Position numbers and translations under genes: made by a program. Of a stretch of 64,000 nucleotides of DNA, positions 1 through 11,940 are shown one piece after another; position 1 is the first letter of the stretch; every line of letters begins with the position of its first letter. The notes under the pieces were generated by a model, which did not search any database, was not told where the DNA came from, and worked only from the letters and a program-made list of their open reading frames with translations. This stretch comes from Xenopus tropicalis (Eukaryota; Chordata; Amphibia; Anura; Pipidae), in assembly GCF_000004195.4 (NCBI RefSeq), contig NC_030683.2:82228910-82292909 (forward strand). Direction: 5' to 3'.

Positions 1-635
1 TTAAGTGCTCAAATCTATGATTAAGTGCTTGGTAAGCATGAAATGCTTTAGGCTAATTGTGTGGGCTCATTGTAGATTTTAAAACATATGGAAGAAAGCA
101 GTTTTTAACTTTAATTTGTGCAAGAGTAAAGATAAATATTTCATTACCCATGTTGCTGCTATGGGTTTTCACAAACCCATAGTCCTCTAGTTGGGCTTCA
201 AGTAGAATATTAGCAATTAGCTCTGGTCATCAAAATCAGCATTGATGGCCCACTGTGGTTCTAGCTAAATAGGATTTTTAAACCTTCTTAAGAGATATCT
301 GGCCAGTGTTCAACCAGGTATCAGTCAGACAGCTGACAACTTGAATTTGGGGGAAAAAGTCAGCGGCTAATGTTACAACATTTCTTCCAAAGAACTTTTT
401 CTTAAGCATAAGGCATTAATGTGAAATCTTTGATACAAAGGTTTACACAACAAGCCCCATCAGTATATGAATGACAGAAGGAATATTTTGTTATATGATA
501 TATCTTAGAAATGCATGAATGCCTAGATTTTCCACCATGGCTCTGAATTTAAGCTTGTCAAATAGAATGAAAGGTCTTTTGTGGTGATACAGAGATAAAA
601 CCAAAGAACCTTGTTATTTCCCTAGTACATCATCC
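1..635. other. 5' flank of apoa1, no gene seen
   Basis: AT-rich sequence with no coding signal or recognisable repeat. It is the distal upstream flank of apoa1; any regulatory content beyond the two candidate sites listed next cannot be judged by eye. Confidence 0.5.
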
Positions 636-649
636 TGAACTTTAAACCC
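636..649 (-). promoter_or_regulatory. Candidate HNF4/nuclear-receptor DR1 site, apoa1 promoter
   Basis: The stretch TGAACTTTAAACCC reads on the minus strand as GGTTTA-A-AGTTCA, a direct repeat with one-base spacing close to the HNF4 consensus. It lies about 75 bp upstream of the TATA box. Mammalian APOA1 depends on HNF4-type DR1 sites in its proximal promoter, so the position fits, but the match is imperfect and based on sequence alone. Confidence 0.35.
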
Positions 650-679
650 ACAGCTCCACGTCACATTCTGCAAATCCTG

Positions 680-697
680 CTTATCTCAGCTGATAAG
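680..697. promoter_or_regulatory. Inverted GATA pair around an E-box, apoa1 promoter
   Basis: CTTATCTCAGCTGATAAG holds two GATA-factor sites (AGATAA on the minus strand, TGATAA on the plus strand) facing each other around a CAGCTG E-box, about 25 bp upstream of the TATA box. GATA4/6 act in gut and liver, so the arrangement suits an enterohepatic apolipoprotein promoter. Function is inferred from motif and position only. Confidence 0.4.
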
Positions 698-720
698 GTG
701 AGTATCCATGTATACAAGGG

Positions 721-727
721 TATAAAA
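721..727 (+). promoter_or_regulatory. TATA box of apoa1
   Basis: TATAAAA about 30 bp upstream of the predicted start of the untranslated first exon, which ends in a strong donor at 778. This predicts transcription starting near 750. Confidence 0.75.
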
Positions 728-749
728 TGCATGCAGTGACTAGCATCGA

Positions 750-777
750 TCACAGGAGCAACTAACCAGCAAAGCAG
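750..777 (+). other. apoa1 untranslated exon 1 (start approximate)
   Basis: A short leader follows the TATA box and ends in AAAGCAG with the donor GTAAGT at 778. Mammalian APOA1 also has a short untranslated first exon. The 5' end is set only by distance from the TATA box. The exon joins exon 2, which begins at 1665 (after ACAG) or at 1645 (after CTCAG). Confidence 0.6.
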
Positions 778-1682
778 GTAAGTTCTCAGTCCACTCTGGA
801 TGTCTTTAAACCAGAAGGTATTGGGGGGAAAGGCATTGTATGACAGATTGAATAGAAGAGAGTTTAGGTTGTTTGGTTCTGTAACAGAAATTTGTTTTCA
901 GGGTTTATATATTCTTGATAGGGTAGACAGTAATATCTATTGTTTTTCCCTGTCACTGTTTATTTGCAGGTTAAAGACAATTTCAGGTTGAAATTAGAAA
1001 TAGTGACTTTCCAATTTTAGTGGAAAATGCATATTAAGCCCAATCTGCAAAGGTAGCTGTTCTTAAAATACAGTTGTCAGCAACTTCCGTCAGTCTTTGA
1101 TGGTGGATGTGGGAGTTATAGTTGAAAAACTGCTGTACAGCAAATGGGATGTTCCTGACAATATTAAATATATCACTAGTTACATAAAAGTACATTTTTA
1201 TCTTTAGGAAATTGTCCCTTGATAAGGTGGATTCAGGGCATATATTGCCTTACTCTAAAACCAGCCCTCCCTCTGCCAGCCATGCAATAGCTGGAGCACC
1301 AGAGGTTGCTGGTTCTTAAACCAATGTGGGTCAGTTGTAAAAATGAACATAAAAGAGAGACTAAATATTTTGTAATGATAAAGGTTTTTATAGAACTAAG
1401 ATGTGCCAGTTAAATTAACATAGTAGATGTTTTGTGATGGTCTGGACCACTAATTGCCCTATTTCATCTCCATGCAGACTGCACTGAGACATGTGTCTGT
1501 TGGGTGGGAGTGCAAGGTCCCTGCATGCGTTTTTCATTCTTATATACAGTAAAGATTATGTAATTCAGTTGATTTGCTCATTGGAATGTGCCCATTAACA
1601 TTCTACATTATATGCCGGGCATTTTAATTCCCCTTTGTCCTCAGACCAGTGTCCTGTTTTACAGGTTGGAGAGTTTGCAACT

Positions 1683-3956
1683 ATGAAGAACCTAGTCCTA
1701 CTAGCAGTACTGTTCCTCTCAGGTATGTAGTGGTGTTTCCTATATTTGTGTGCTTGCGATGCTCCCTTGTGGCTCTATATGAACATCTGCTATGTTTGAA
1801 CACTAGAAATTTCAATCTGTTGTCAACTAGAATTTTACTAGTTAAGGCAGATTTCAGCTGCCACTTTGACCCTAGGGCCAAACAATCTCATTAGCACAAT
1901 ATTTCCCACCCAAGGGGAAAAGATTTGCTCCTTTGGCAAACAAGCAAATCTTACTGTTTATGGCCGCCTTTAGTTCTGAAGTTGAGCAACCAGGCATATT
2001 TGGGTTAATGTGGGTTAATGTCTAATGTGAAGCCGAATTACTTCTGCTTTCCAGAGTTTAGTTTGTGACTTCACCAATTCTCTATGGAAAAACAATCACT
2101 AAAATTAATTTCTACCCCCCAACTGTTCAGTATCTATCACAGTTATACAGCATACTTTTCTATCTATATCTACAAACCATTGACATTTAGGGGAAAAATC
2201 ACAGTAGTAGTAGTAATCCATAGCAACCAATCTAAACTTACATTTATATTTTGCTTCTGCAGGAACACAGGCAAAGTATTTCCCTTGGCAGCATGAAGAG
2301 CCCCACACTCCAGCCCAGCAGGTGCGGGAAGTCTTAGAGAGCTACGTACACAAAGTTCGGGACTTGGGCAGAGAAGCTGTGAGCCAACTGGAGACCTCTG
2401 ATCTCGGAAAACAACTTGAGTAAGGCCCTGTTCTTTATTATTATTCTTGTTGGTGGTGGTAGAGAATAATGGTAAAGGCAGAATGGCTATATGTTACTAT
2501 TTGACCAAATTGGGGGAACAGAACTAGAAAACTTAGAAGGTAATGTAAAAACAGGCACAACATTTGTTCCAGGTCTAGGAAACAAACATCAGACCAGTAT
2601 ATGCTACCTGCTAATTGGTTGAAATGGTTAATAGCTATGGAACCTCCTCACATATATCCTATATAAATATCCTTAATATTTGTAAGATAACTAAGCACCA
2701 CTGACCTATGGGCCATGACATAACTTACCTGCCCATCTGTATTCACTGGATTTGCTGCATGTAAAACTCTTTACATGCCACGATCCCGGATAAATATTAC
2801 ACATGAATCCATTTATATGAATAGGAAAAGACTAAAAAGATAACAATGAGAAGGTGAGTATTTATTTTCAGGAAAAGGTGCAGTCACAGCTAACACAAAT
2901 GTATGTATAATCAAAACACATGTAGGGCTGTATGGTGTAGATACTTTTTGACAAAGTGTGCAGGGGATGCAGTGAAACTGTAACAAAGCAACTTTAAGGT
3001 AGTTTTTTTTTTATTTCTGGGCGTTTTTAAATGATATTCTCACACAATTTGCAACTGGTGTTTGTTTTTATTTTTTGTAGTTTAAATTATGTATTTTTGT
3101 TGTTCAGAAACTGCATTCTGAAATTGATACTATTTTTTGGCTGCTAGGGTCCTGCTCACCCTAGCAATTAAGTTCTGGGTTACACTAGGCATAATGGACC
3201 AATAATCATTTCCCAGTATACAAGCGGAGATACAAGCAGAGATAGTCAGTGGTCAATTCATTTTCCTAGCAGCTGGTAGACAAGGACAGTGTATGTTATG
3301 GGATTTGTTTTGCCTACGCTATCAGAGTGTTATATTTAACTCTTCCATTTTCATTTTCAATATATAGCCTGAAGATCACTGAGAAGCTTGACACCTTTGG
3401 TACCAATGCTATGAACCTGAGAAAGCAAATAAATCCCTATGTAGAAAATATCAGGGAACAGGTGTCCAAAGAGCTAGAAAAGGAACTCCCAGTAATCAAG
3501 GAGAAAATCCGCCCCATCCTGGAAGCTTTCCAGAAACGTTGGGCTGATGATGCAAAGGCTTACCAGGAGAAAATCTCTCCCCTGGTAGCTGAGCTTCAAA
3601 AGCAAACCAAGAACAACCTGGATTCCTTGTATAAAAAGATCACTCCTATTGCTGAAGAGATAAGGGACAAAGTGAGAGTGGATGTTGACTCCCTTCGCTC
3701 AAGGCTCACACCCTACAGTGAAGAGGTCAGGGTAAAGCTGGTCGAGAAACTAGAAGAGCTTAAGGCCAATGCAGGTCCCAGAGCTGAGGAGTACAGAGCC
3801 CAACTGTCACAGCATATTGAGAATTTGAAGGAGAAGTATGGACCCCTGGCCCAGAGCATCAGAGAACGCCTGGTACCCCATGCAGAGGAGGCCAGAAACA
3901 ACCTGGCAAAAATTTGGGAAAATCTGAGAGCCAAGCTCCAAAGACAGGGTGCCTAA
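1683..3956 (+). CDS. apoa1: apolipoprotein A-I
   Basis: Main HDL scaffold protein: secreted by liver and gut, wraps phospholipid, accepts cholesterol through ABCA1 and activates LCAT. Coding exons are 1683-1722, 2263-2419 and 3368-3956, joined at GT-AG borders, giving 261 residues (human 267). Exon 3 is 157 bp, as I recall for human. The signal peptide MKNLVLLAVLFLSGTQA is followed by a six-residue propeptide-like KYFPWQ, then HEEP, matching the human RHFWQQ/DEP arrangement. Exon 4 holds successive helices opened by Pro (NPYVENI, ISPLVAEL, ITPIAEEI, LTPYSEEV, AGPRAEEY, YGPLAQSI, VPHAEEA). The sequence around KIRPILEAFQKRW is diagnostic of apoA-I. An in-frame ATG at 3327 lies in intron 3 and is not the start. 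It is the first gene of the cluster, transcribed toward the apoA-I-like paralog. Frame and splice phases are continuous, so I see no break. Confidence 0.95.
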
Positions 3957-4227
3957 AACCTTCACCTTCTATCTGTGAAGATGTATGTTGGTGCTTCAAA
4001 CCTCATCCAAACTTCTCGCTCACACAACCACCTATTATCTCAACTTATACTATTACCATGATGCTGGCCTGAGAGAGGACATGTTTACATGCTGCTAGCC
4101 CTTACATTATCTCCAAGAGGGCAACCAATATTGATATGAAATGAATTGCTACATATCTTTTATTGTTTACATATTTCATATAAATTGCCCTGAGGGCACA
4201 TGGTCCTCTCTCATGTTTCAATGTGAA

Positions 4228-4233
4228 AATAAA
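4228..4233 (+). terminator. apoa1 polyadenylation signal
   Basis: AATAAA about 270 bp after the stop codon, followed by a T-rich stretch (TTTTGTCTGTTT). It gives a short 3' UTR, as is usual for apolipoprotein mRNAs. Confidence 0.8.
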
Positions 4234-4259
4234 GACATTAGTATATAATTTTGTCTGTT

Positions 4260-6400
4260 TAGTGTGTTTATTTTCTACAGTGATTATAACATGATAACCA
4301 TTATATATCTAATAAGTTGCCACCATAACTTCTGAAAAAGGTTTCAAGGAACATTTGACGTTTGTGAATCCCCACTCCTGGCTCTACCTAAGCTGATCAG
4401 AAAACCCTGCACTACACTGATGAGCCCCAAGAAGGGCGAAACCAGTCTGTAGTTGGGAATCTGATCAGCTATTATCCTGGCTTTTGCTTTAAAAACACAG
4501 TGGGTAAGCTTCAGCCTATAGGATAAACCCATGTAAATGGGATTTTTCTAAAAGCCTTAAGGAATTTGTTCCCTGAATCCCTTTTGACTTATTTGCATAC
4601 ATATGAGATGGTCTCCTCAACCCTTTTGACTTGTTCGTGAAGGAACTTTTTTTTATAATTCTGTGTTCCTCTATAATACATTTTTCACTGCCTTTTGCTC
4701 TTCACTAGAAGTAGTATACTCTTGCCAATTGCCAATTGTCTCTCCTCCCATCTTTAGTGTTGCTATCTGACTATTTCCTCCATGTTTGTAGAATAATATT
4801 CAAGCATGGTGACATCTTTTACATTTCTAATCTATTTTCTCTCCCTTTGGCTGATTTTAACCATTTGTTTTGAATTCCTCTTTACTAGGTGTTACCTCTG
4901 TTCCTTTTATATAAATTCATTAATCTGACAGGGCAGGACATAATACTAATTTTGCAAACACAGCATCTATGGCTAAATAGGTATGGGTATATATATCAAA
5001 TATATTACAAATTTCACAATAAAAGAAACAATAACCTATAGATTTTTTGACCGCCCCATGTATATGCGCTGCATACCAGCGAATCAGAACTGCCATAGTT
5101 AAAGATTTTATCTTGTAATACAATACTAGTTTGTATAATTTTTATGTGGGGGATTAAGCATGTGTGTGACGTAGGAGGGTGAATCTCATCCACAGCTCTT
5201 ACATCATGCACAGCTAACAACACGGCCACCCGCACTGAGAGCTTCCTCCCGGTGCATTGGCTAATCCCTAATCAGCATAGGGGCACGTTACCTAAAGATC
5301 TTGTTTCTAAGGCACCATGTAACAGTGTAAGGACATGCCCTTCTTAGAACTGGCTCAGAAAGTAACTGGTCAGTATTCCTTCTGGAAGAGGTAAAGCAGG
5401 GTCTGTGTGTCCAGTGACAATGAAAGGTAGAAGGGTTTGGCTATTGAAGCTAGGTACATGCACAGTACACAAATCTGTGAAAAGCTTTTGAACCGTGCAT
5501 TAAAGTGGCTGGTACAGGGGATTTTGGGGTTCCATAACAATATGGTGGTGCAGTGCTAGCAGGACATGTTACTTTTTAAAGGAGAAAAGGAGCACCAGCC
5601 TTGGGTAGCAGGTAAATAACTAGAATCACTGGGGATTGCCTAAAAACGTGTTAGTACCCCCCCCCCCCCACCCCTCCACCCACTCCTAATAGTTAATTAT
5701 ACACTTTCCTTCCCTGTCTCTTCTCTATATTCTCACCCACAAAATCTTTTAATCCAGCTGCTTGTAGGGATAATATAAACTTGCTCCTTCCTGTTATTGG
5801 TTAATAGATCATTGAGTTGTTCCCTGTGACCTAACCCTGTAGTCTCTGAGTGTGTGTTCCGCTTTCTGGCCTCACCCTATATTTGTTGACTCCCCAGTTT
5901 TGTCCTCCTCGGATTGTTTGCCAAAGCCTTCCCTGACCTCTAACTTGTATATCAGCCTTACACCTACTCTGCTTGTCTTCTGTTCTATCCTAAACTGTGT
6001 TTATCTTAATAAACTTATTTTCTATAAATGGTCATTATGTTCTAGTTTGTTCTATTCTGTGAACACCCACTGATAGTGTTAGCCAACACATGGCCTCCAT
6101 CCTGAAAGTTTTAACCCTGTGGGATGTTATGTGTCCATCTGAATTGGTAATTGCTCTGTTATGCAGTCACAGTGATGTGAACTGACTCCATATAATGATT
6201 TGATGTAGAAATGTACAAAACCCTGCAGCATAAATGAAATAAACTGGTGTAGCCATGTAGGATGTGGGTTTAACTCACAAACAAAAAAAAAAGGGGTAAG
6301 TATATTTTATTACCTTTATTCAAATCATTGTGGTGTTTAACTGTTGGGTTTAATTTTTTCAAAAGTATATTCTGTTTTTGGTGCTGAATTACAAAGTTTG
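4260..6400. other. Intergenic DNA, no gene seen
   Basis: AT-rich spacer downstream of apoa1. It holds a run of 13 C at 5657-5669 and several short ORFs without codon bias or family resemblance. A segment around 4390-4450 (GATGAGCCCCAAGAAGGGCG) looks like the centre of the short fold-back repeats described elsewhere in this window, but no arms could be defined. Confidence 0.5.
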
Positions 6401-7156
6401 GTTAAGAGGCTGGAGGAGTGTTTAAACTAGACAAGGGGGGGGGGGTGAGCTAGAGTTTTATGGGAAAGCTAGTGTAGACTGGGCAGTGGGATTAGCAAAG
6501 GGTCATGGGGGAGGAGTCATATAGTTCATCAGATAAGGAACTTCCATTGTTACAAGGGAAACATACTAATATTCACCTTAGCTCTGACTCTCCGTTAGCT
6601 AATGTAAATATCAGAGGGAGAAGTAGTAATCTCCGCTGCATGCTGGCTAATGCGCGAAGCTTGTAGGGTAAATTAGGGGAGCTGCAAGCTATTGTATGAA
6701 AATTATAATTTAATAAAAAATGCGACTGGGCCGTGAATTTAAATGGTTATACACTTTTTAGGAGGGACAGAGGGATTAAAAAGGTTGGAGGGGTTTGTCT
6801 ATATGTAAAGTCAGATTTAAAGCCATGTAATAAAGACATCACCAATGAAAACGTTGAATCTCTTTGGGTAGAAATTTCAGTAGGGCTGAAGGTCACAAAG
6901 AAAATTATCATTGGTGTATGCTATAAACCACCCCGTATAGATGAGGGGGATGAGACCCAGCTACTATTGCAAATGGAGGAGGCTTCACAACTAGGTCAAG
7001 TTGCTATTATGGGGGACTTTAATTATCTGGACATTGACTGGAGTAATGGGGTGGCTAAGTCAGAAAAGCTAGTAGGTTTGTAAACATGCTAAATGACAAC
7101 GTTTTATTTCAGGCAGTTCAAGAACCTACTAGGAATGACTCTATTTTGGACCTGGT
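6400..7156 (+). mobile_element. CR1-like LINE, endonuclease part (broken, split by hAT)
   Basis: 5' part of a decayed non-LTR retrotransposon ORF2. Translation across frames gives a GKLGELQAIV-like start, then from 6733 NLNGYTLFRRDRG, GGVCLYVKSD, LWVEI, KKIIIGVCYKPP and the catalytic-site region IMGDFNYLDIDW, the order of an AP-type endonuclease of the CR1 clade. It is interrupted at 7157 by a hAT element and resumes at 9816. Several stops and frameshifts make it inactive. The 5' limit is approximate. Confidence 0.8.
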
Positions 7157-7579
7157 CAGGGCCGGAACTAGGGGTAGGCAGAGTAGGCGCCTGCCTAGGG
7201 TGCAATCTTTTGGGGGGTGCACATTAAAGGAGAAAAGAATTAGAAATTTTTTTTTTTTTGGTAGTTGTAGTTGTATTTATAGTCCACCCTCTTGGCCTTT
7301 ATAAAATCGCCGCCCAAACTCCCCTCTGGCATGATTAGTTTTTGTTTAATTGTCCCAGGAGCACACCTCCCCACCGCTCCCTATACTGGCGCTTACCTCG
7401 TACGCCTGTGCATGTGTAATAGGAAGTGGCGCGCACGCCCCCTACGCATGCGTGTCATTCAAACACAAGGCAACAGAAGGTGCTGGGGTGCGGCGGCGGT
7501 TTTGTTGTGCCTGAGGCTGAGTGAGCAGGACTGCTGGCCTGGCTGGGACCTGGGAGTTCGCTGACACGCTGCTGCTGCT

Positions 7580-8010
7580 GACACAGGTACAGATGGGGGG
7601 GCAATATGAGGGGTGGCTGGGCTGCTGGCACAGGTACAGGTACAGATGGGGGCACAATATGAGGGGTGGCTGGGCTGCTGGTACAGGTACAGATGGGGGG
7701 GCAATATGAGGGGTGGCTGGGCTGCTGGCACAGGTACAGATGGGGGGGCAATATGAGGGGTGGCTGGGCTGCTGGTACAGGTACAGATGGGGGGGCAATA
7801 TGAGGGGTGGCTGGGCTGCTGGTACAGGTACAGATGGGGGGCATTATGAGGAGTTGGCTGGGCTGCTGGCACAGGCACAGATGGGGGGCAGTATGAGGGG
7901 TTGGCTGCTGCTGGCACAGTACAGATGGGGGCAATATGTTGGGTGCTGGCACAAATACATGGGGGCAATATGATGGCTGTTGGCACTGGTACATGGGGGC
8001 AATTGGGGGG
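7580..8010. repeat. 47-bp minisatellite inside the hAT element
   Basis: About six near-identical copies of a unit running CACAGGTACAGATGGG... to GGCTGGGCTGCTGG, followed by shortened, degenerate copies up to about 8010. The unit is G-rich on the plus strand and its length is not a multiple of three, so several frames stay open on both strands, creating false Pro/Cys/Tyr-rich ORFs. Confidence 0.9.
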
Positions 8011-8763
8011 CTTTTTATGTGGCATGATAATGGCATTTTTTAGTTCTATCTACTTGGGCTGTGGCTGGGCATCGGGTGGGGCAATACATGTGACTATGCT
8101 GTGACTGGGGGTGGTTGCTGCTGTGCTGGAACTGATTAGGGTTATGCATGCTGTGACTAGGGGTGGGGTGGTGTTTCATGTGTGCTGTGATTATTTGGTT
8201 TTAAGTTTGGGCTGATGTGCTGCCTGTGACTGTTTTGTGTGATTTATTATAAAAAATTATAAAATATAATACTTTAAAATGCAGAAAAAAATGCCAGATT
8301 TTCCAAGATTTAATAAGAAGCTTTTTGATGTTTTCAATGTATGGAGCTAAATATTTTTTCACTAAATGGGCTGTTAATAAGAATTTAGTGTGCCTTAACT
8401 GTAAATCATCAGGCCATTCGTGTGACATTGACTATTTGTCCTAGGGCTGGGCTTCAGATTTCCCTGTTTTGTTGCTTATCAATATGATGTTTGTGCCTTT
8501 ATAATGTTGATGATGCCTCGTGGCTCTGGGTATCATTTTTATGCCTGTCCTGCTCTGTGTTGTGTCTACCATTCTGTGATGTAGATAGTGACAATTTGCA
8601 GTTGGTCTTGATTTTCTTTGTGATTTTTTCAATTATGCAGATTTTTGTTTAGCAGCTGTCCAAACATTTCCAGCAGCTATATGGCTGCTAGGGACCACTT
8701 TAACCTAGCAACCAAGTAGTGTTTTGTGTGATAGACTTAAATATGTTAAAAAAGTGACATTTA

Positions 8764-9246
8764 GGGGCACATTTACTAACCCACGAATCCGAATTGGAAA
8801 AATTACGATTGGAAAACGAACATTTTGCGACTTTTTCGTATTTTTTGCGATTTTTTCAGCGCCTTTACGACTTTTCGGAAATTGGCGCGACTTTTTCGTT
8901 ACCAATACGATTTGCGCGAAAAAACGTGAGTTTTTCGTAGCCATTACGATGCGCTCGTATCTTGTCGCGACTTTTTCGTATTGAGCGCTCATAAGCGGCG
9001 GGCGAAACTTTCAGACTTAGCATGATTTTGAAAGCCTACCATAGGACTCAATGGCACCCTGCAGCTCCAACCTGGCCCAAGAAAAGTCACCATACTGAAG
9101 CTTGAATGAATCTGAATCTTTCGTACTCGGCGCGAAGGCTACGAAAAAGTCGCGACAATTTTCCGAAAAATCGCCAAATACCGATCATTACGAAAAAAAC
9201 GCAATCGGACGCATTCGGCCAGTTCGTGAGTAAGTAAATGTGCCCC
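8764..9246. mobile_element. Palindromic TTA-flanked MITE (PIF/Harbinger-like), copy 1
   Basis: Starts GGGGCACATTTACTAACCCA and ends in its reverse complement (AAGTAAATGTGCCCC), flanked on both sides by TTA. The interior is rich in TTTTTCG/CGAAAAA words and contains the shared core CATAGGACTCAATGGCACC. The 3-bp TTA duplication and G-rich ends suggest PIF/Harbinger; that superfamily call is inference. It is nested inside the hAT element at 7157. Confidence 0.8.
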
Positions 9247-9312
9247 TTAGACTTAGTGTTCTGCTGTCTTCTGACCCCTTTATATGTGTGTTATGTTATG
9301 TGTATACTATGA

Positions 9313-9313
<1 letters not shown>

Positions 9314-9354
<41 letters not shown>
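9314..9354. repeat. (AT)n microsatellite
   Basis: About 20 uninterrupted AT dinucleotides within the hAT element. Confidence 0.95.
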
Positions 9355-9815
9355 TCAAAGTATCATAGTATATTGTTTGAATGGGTATACTGCTATCCAT
9401 ATTTATTTATAATGTACATAGTAGCTGAGGTTGAAAAAAGCCAAAAACAGTATTTATGTTAAAGTTAGTTGCTTAATTGAATAATACCAAACTACTGTGT
9501 GATTAAGAGGAAGAAAAACATCTGAATCTGCCTCCAGTTTGCATGAGATGGGGAGGGCTGGGGTAAGTTTTACTGACCCCAAAAAGGCAATAGCTTTAGT
9601 CCCTGGGCTCAAAGTGTTAATATTAATAACATTGTTTTTTTTAGTGATCCTACCCCCCCTTAACTTAAAAGTTTCTTTCACAAATGTGTTGTAAGTTTTC
9701 TTTATTAAAACAAATGAAACCAATCATTGTATTGCTACCAATTAAATTATCTAAAATGCTGATTGAAGCCTTTGCCTAGGATGCCAAAGTACCTTGGCCC
9801 GGCCCTGGACCTGGT

Positions 9816-11940
9816 TATATAATAGTAATGCTGCAGAGACAGCTCTATAAGGGATTTATTAAAACACTCAATTTTAGACGTGCAGACTTTGCCAGTATAA
9901 GGGCATCTCTGCAATGTGTCAACTGGGAAAGGCTTTTCATGGGGTTAGACACAGAAGGAAAATGGAACATCTTTAAAACATTGCTTTGCAGGTATACACA
10001 ACAGTATATCCCCCTTGTAAGCAAGGAGAGGCAGCGCAAAGCAAAACCTTTATGGCTGAATAAAAGTGTTAGTGTCGAGGTTGGTAAGAAAAAATGAGCT
10101 TTTAAAGCATTCAAGTTAGGGGATAGTGGAAACTTTCATCGGGTACAAGGCATCAGGCAAGCTAAAATAGAGATGGAAAGGGATATTGCAGCTAGGAGTA
10201 AAAAGAATCCAAAATTATTTTTTTCATTATGTGAATAGTAAAAAAAAAATGAAGCAAGAAGGGGTGGGAACCTTATTATCATGGGGGGGGGGGGAGGTTT
10301 GATGAGAACGGGAAAAGAGAATACATTTTTAACTCTTATTTTTCATCTGTGTATACATCTGAGGAGCCAGCTAATAAAGGCTTCCCTTTTAATATGCCCA
10401 GTTCTAGTAATTTAGCTACTGAAGCATGGGTCACTGGCGAGGAAATTCAAAAGAGACTTGAACATGTAAAGGTAAACAAAGGCCCAGGGCCGGATGGGAT
10501 TCATCCCAGGGTATTAAATGAGCTGAGCACTGTGATTGCCAAGCCTCTTCACATAATTTTTCAGGATTCATTGAAGGGATCCCGTTCTCAGCCTGAAAAC
10601 TATAGGTCTGTTAGTTTGACATCAGTAGTAGGAAAACTTTTGGAAGGGGTAATAAGGGATAGGGTACTTGAATACATTGCAGTTCACAATACTATTAGTT
10701 TGTTCCAGCATGGTTTTATGTGTAACAGACCTTGCCAGGCTAATTTAGTCGCCTTTTATGAGGAGGTGAGCAGGAACCTTGATGCTGGAATGGCAGTTGA
10801 TGTCATCTACTTGGACTTTTGCTAAGACCTCACGGAAGGTTAATGATCAAATTGAGGAATATTGGCCTAGAACATAATATTTGTAATTGGATAGAGAACT
10901 GGCTGAATGACAGATTACAAAGAGTGGTGGTAAATGGAACATTTTCTAATTGGACCAGTGTTGTTAGTGCAGTACCGTGGGGGTCAGTCCTTTGCCATTT
11001 AACTTGTTTATTAATGACCTGGAGGAGGGCATAGACAGTACTGTTTCTATTTTTGCTGGTGACACTAAATTGTGCAAAACTATAAGTTCCATGCAGGATG
11101 CTGCCGCTTTGCAGAGTGATTTGACAAAATTGGAAAACTGGGCAGAAAAATGGAAATTGAGGTTCAATGTGGGCAAGTGCAAAGTTATACACTTTGATAG
11201 AAATAATATAAACACAAGCTATCTACTAAATAGTAGTTTGTTGGGGGTATCCTTGATGGAGAAGGATCTGGGGTTTTTTGTAGATAACAAGTTGTCTAAT
11301 TCCAGGCAGTGTCATTCTGTGGCTACTAAAGCAAATAAAGTGCTGTCTTGTATAAAAAAGGGCATTGACTCAAGGGATGAAACATAATTTTGCCCCTTTA
11401 TAAGTCCCTGGTAAGGCCTCACCTTGAGTATGCAGTGCAGCTTTGGGCTCCAGTCCTTAAGAAGGATATTAATGAGCTGGAGAGAGTGCAGAGACTGCAA
11501 CTAAACTGGTAAAGGGGATGGAAGATTTAAACTATGAGGTTAGACTGTCGAGGTTGAGGTTGTTTTCTCTGGAAAAAAGGAGCTTGCAAGGGGACACAAT
11601 TACTCTGTACAAGTACATTAGAGGGGATTATAGGCAGATGGGGGGTGTTATTTTTCCCATAAAGGTCACCCCTATAGATTAGAGGAACGGAGCTTCCATT
11701 TGAAGCAGCGTAGGTGGTTTTTCACGGTGAGGGCAGTGAGGTTGGGGAATGCCCTTCCTAGTGATGTGGTAGTGGCAGATTTGTTAATGATTTTAAGAGG
11801 GGCCTGGATGGGTTCTTGAACAAGCATAGTATCCAAGGCTATTGTGATACTAATATCTATAGTATTACTGTTTGTATATATAGTTTATGTATGTGTTAGT
11901 ATAGATTGGTAAGTATAGGTTGTGTGTGCCACAGGGGCCA
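9816..11940 (+). mobile_element. CR1-like LINE, reverse transcriptase part (broken)
   Basis: Continuation of the LINE at 6400 after the hAT insertion. Recognisable blocks: KGPGPDGIHPRVL at about 10480, NYRSVSLTSVVGKLLE, QHGFMCNRPCQANL, IYLDF at about 10810, then after frameshifts FAGDTKL (the YADD/FADD catalytic motif with its first Asp lost), GKCKVIHF, and a C-terminal segment resembling [17 protein letters not shown] and RLFSLEKRSLQGD, typical of CR1. The pieces alternate between frames, so this copy is dead. The 3' limit near 11940 is approximate. Confidence 0.85.

Larger units (their letters stand above)
7157..9807. mobile_element. Non-autonomous hAT transposon, 2.65 kb
   Basis: It begins CAGGGCCGG and ends CCGGCCCTG (inverted ends) and is flanked by a perfect 8-bp target duplication GACCTGGT (7149-7156 and 9808-9815), the hAT hallmark. 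No transposase ORF is visible. Inside are a 47-bp minisatellite, a TTA-flanked MITE and an AT microsatellite. The first 20 or so bases (GGCCGGAACTAGGGGTAGGC) are shared with the short elements at 37870 and 42758, so those look like members of the same family. It splits a CR1 LINE cleanly and is therefore younger than it. Confidence 0.9.

Noticed and set aside
3327..3367. ATG at 3327 as the apoa1 start
   Set aside because: It lies in intron 3, before the acceptor TATATAG. The real start at 1683 gives a signal peptide matching the family.
7442..8036. Minus-strand ORFs of 118-193 residues rich in Pro, Cys and Ser, and plus-strand Gly/Trp-rich ORFs
   Set aside because: They arise from the 47-bp minisatellite, whose unit length is not a multiple of three and lacks stops in several frames.
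6733..11387. Working LINE gene
   Set aside because: Frameshifts, stops, a damaged catalytic motif (FAGD) and a 2.65-kb insertion show it is a dead copy.
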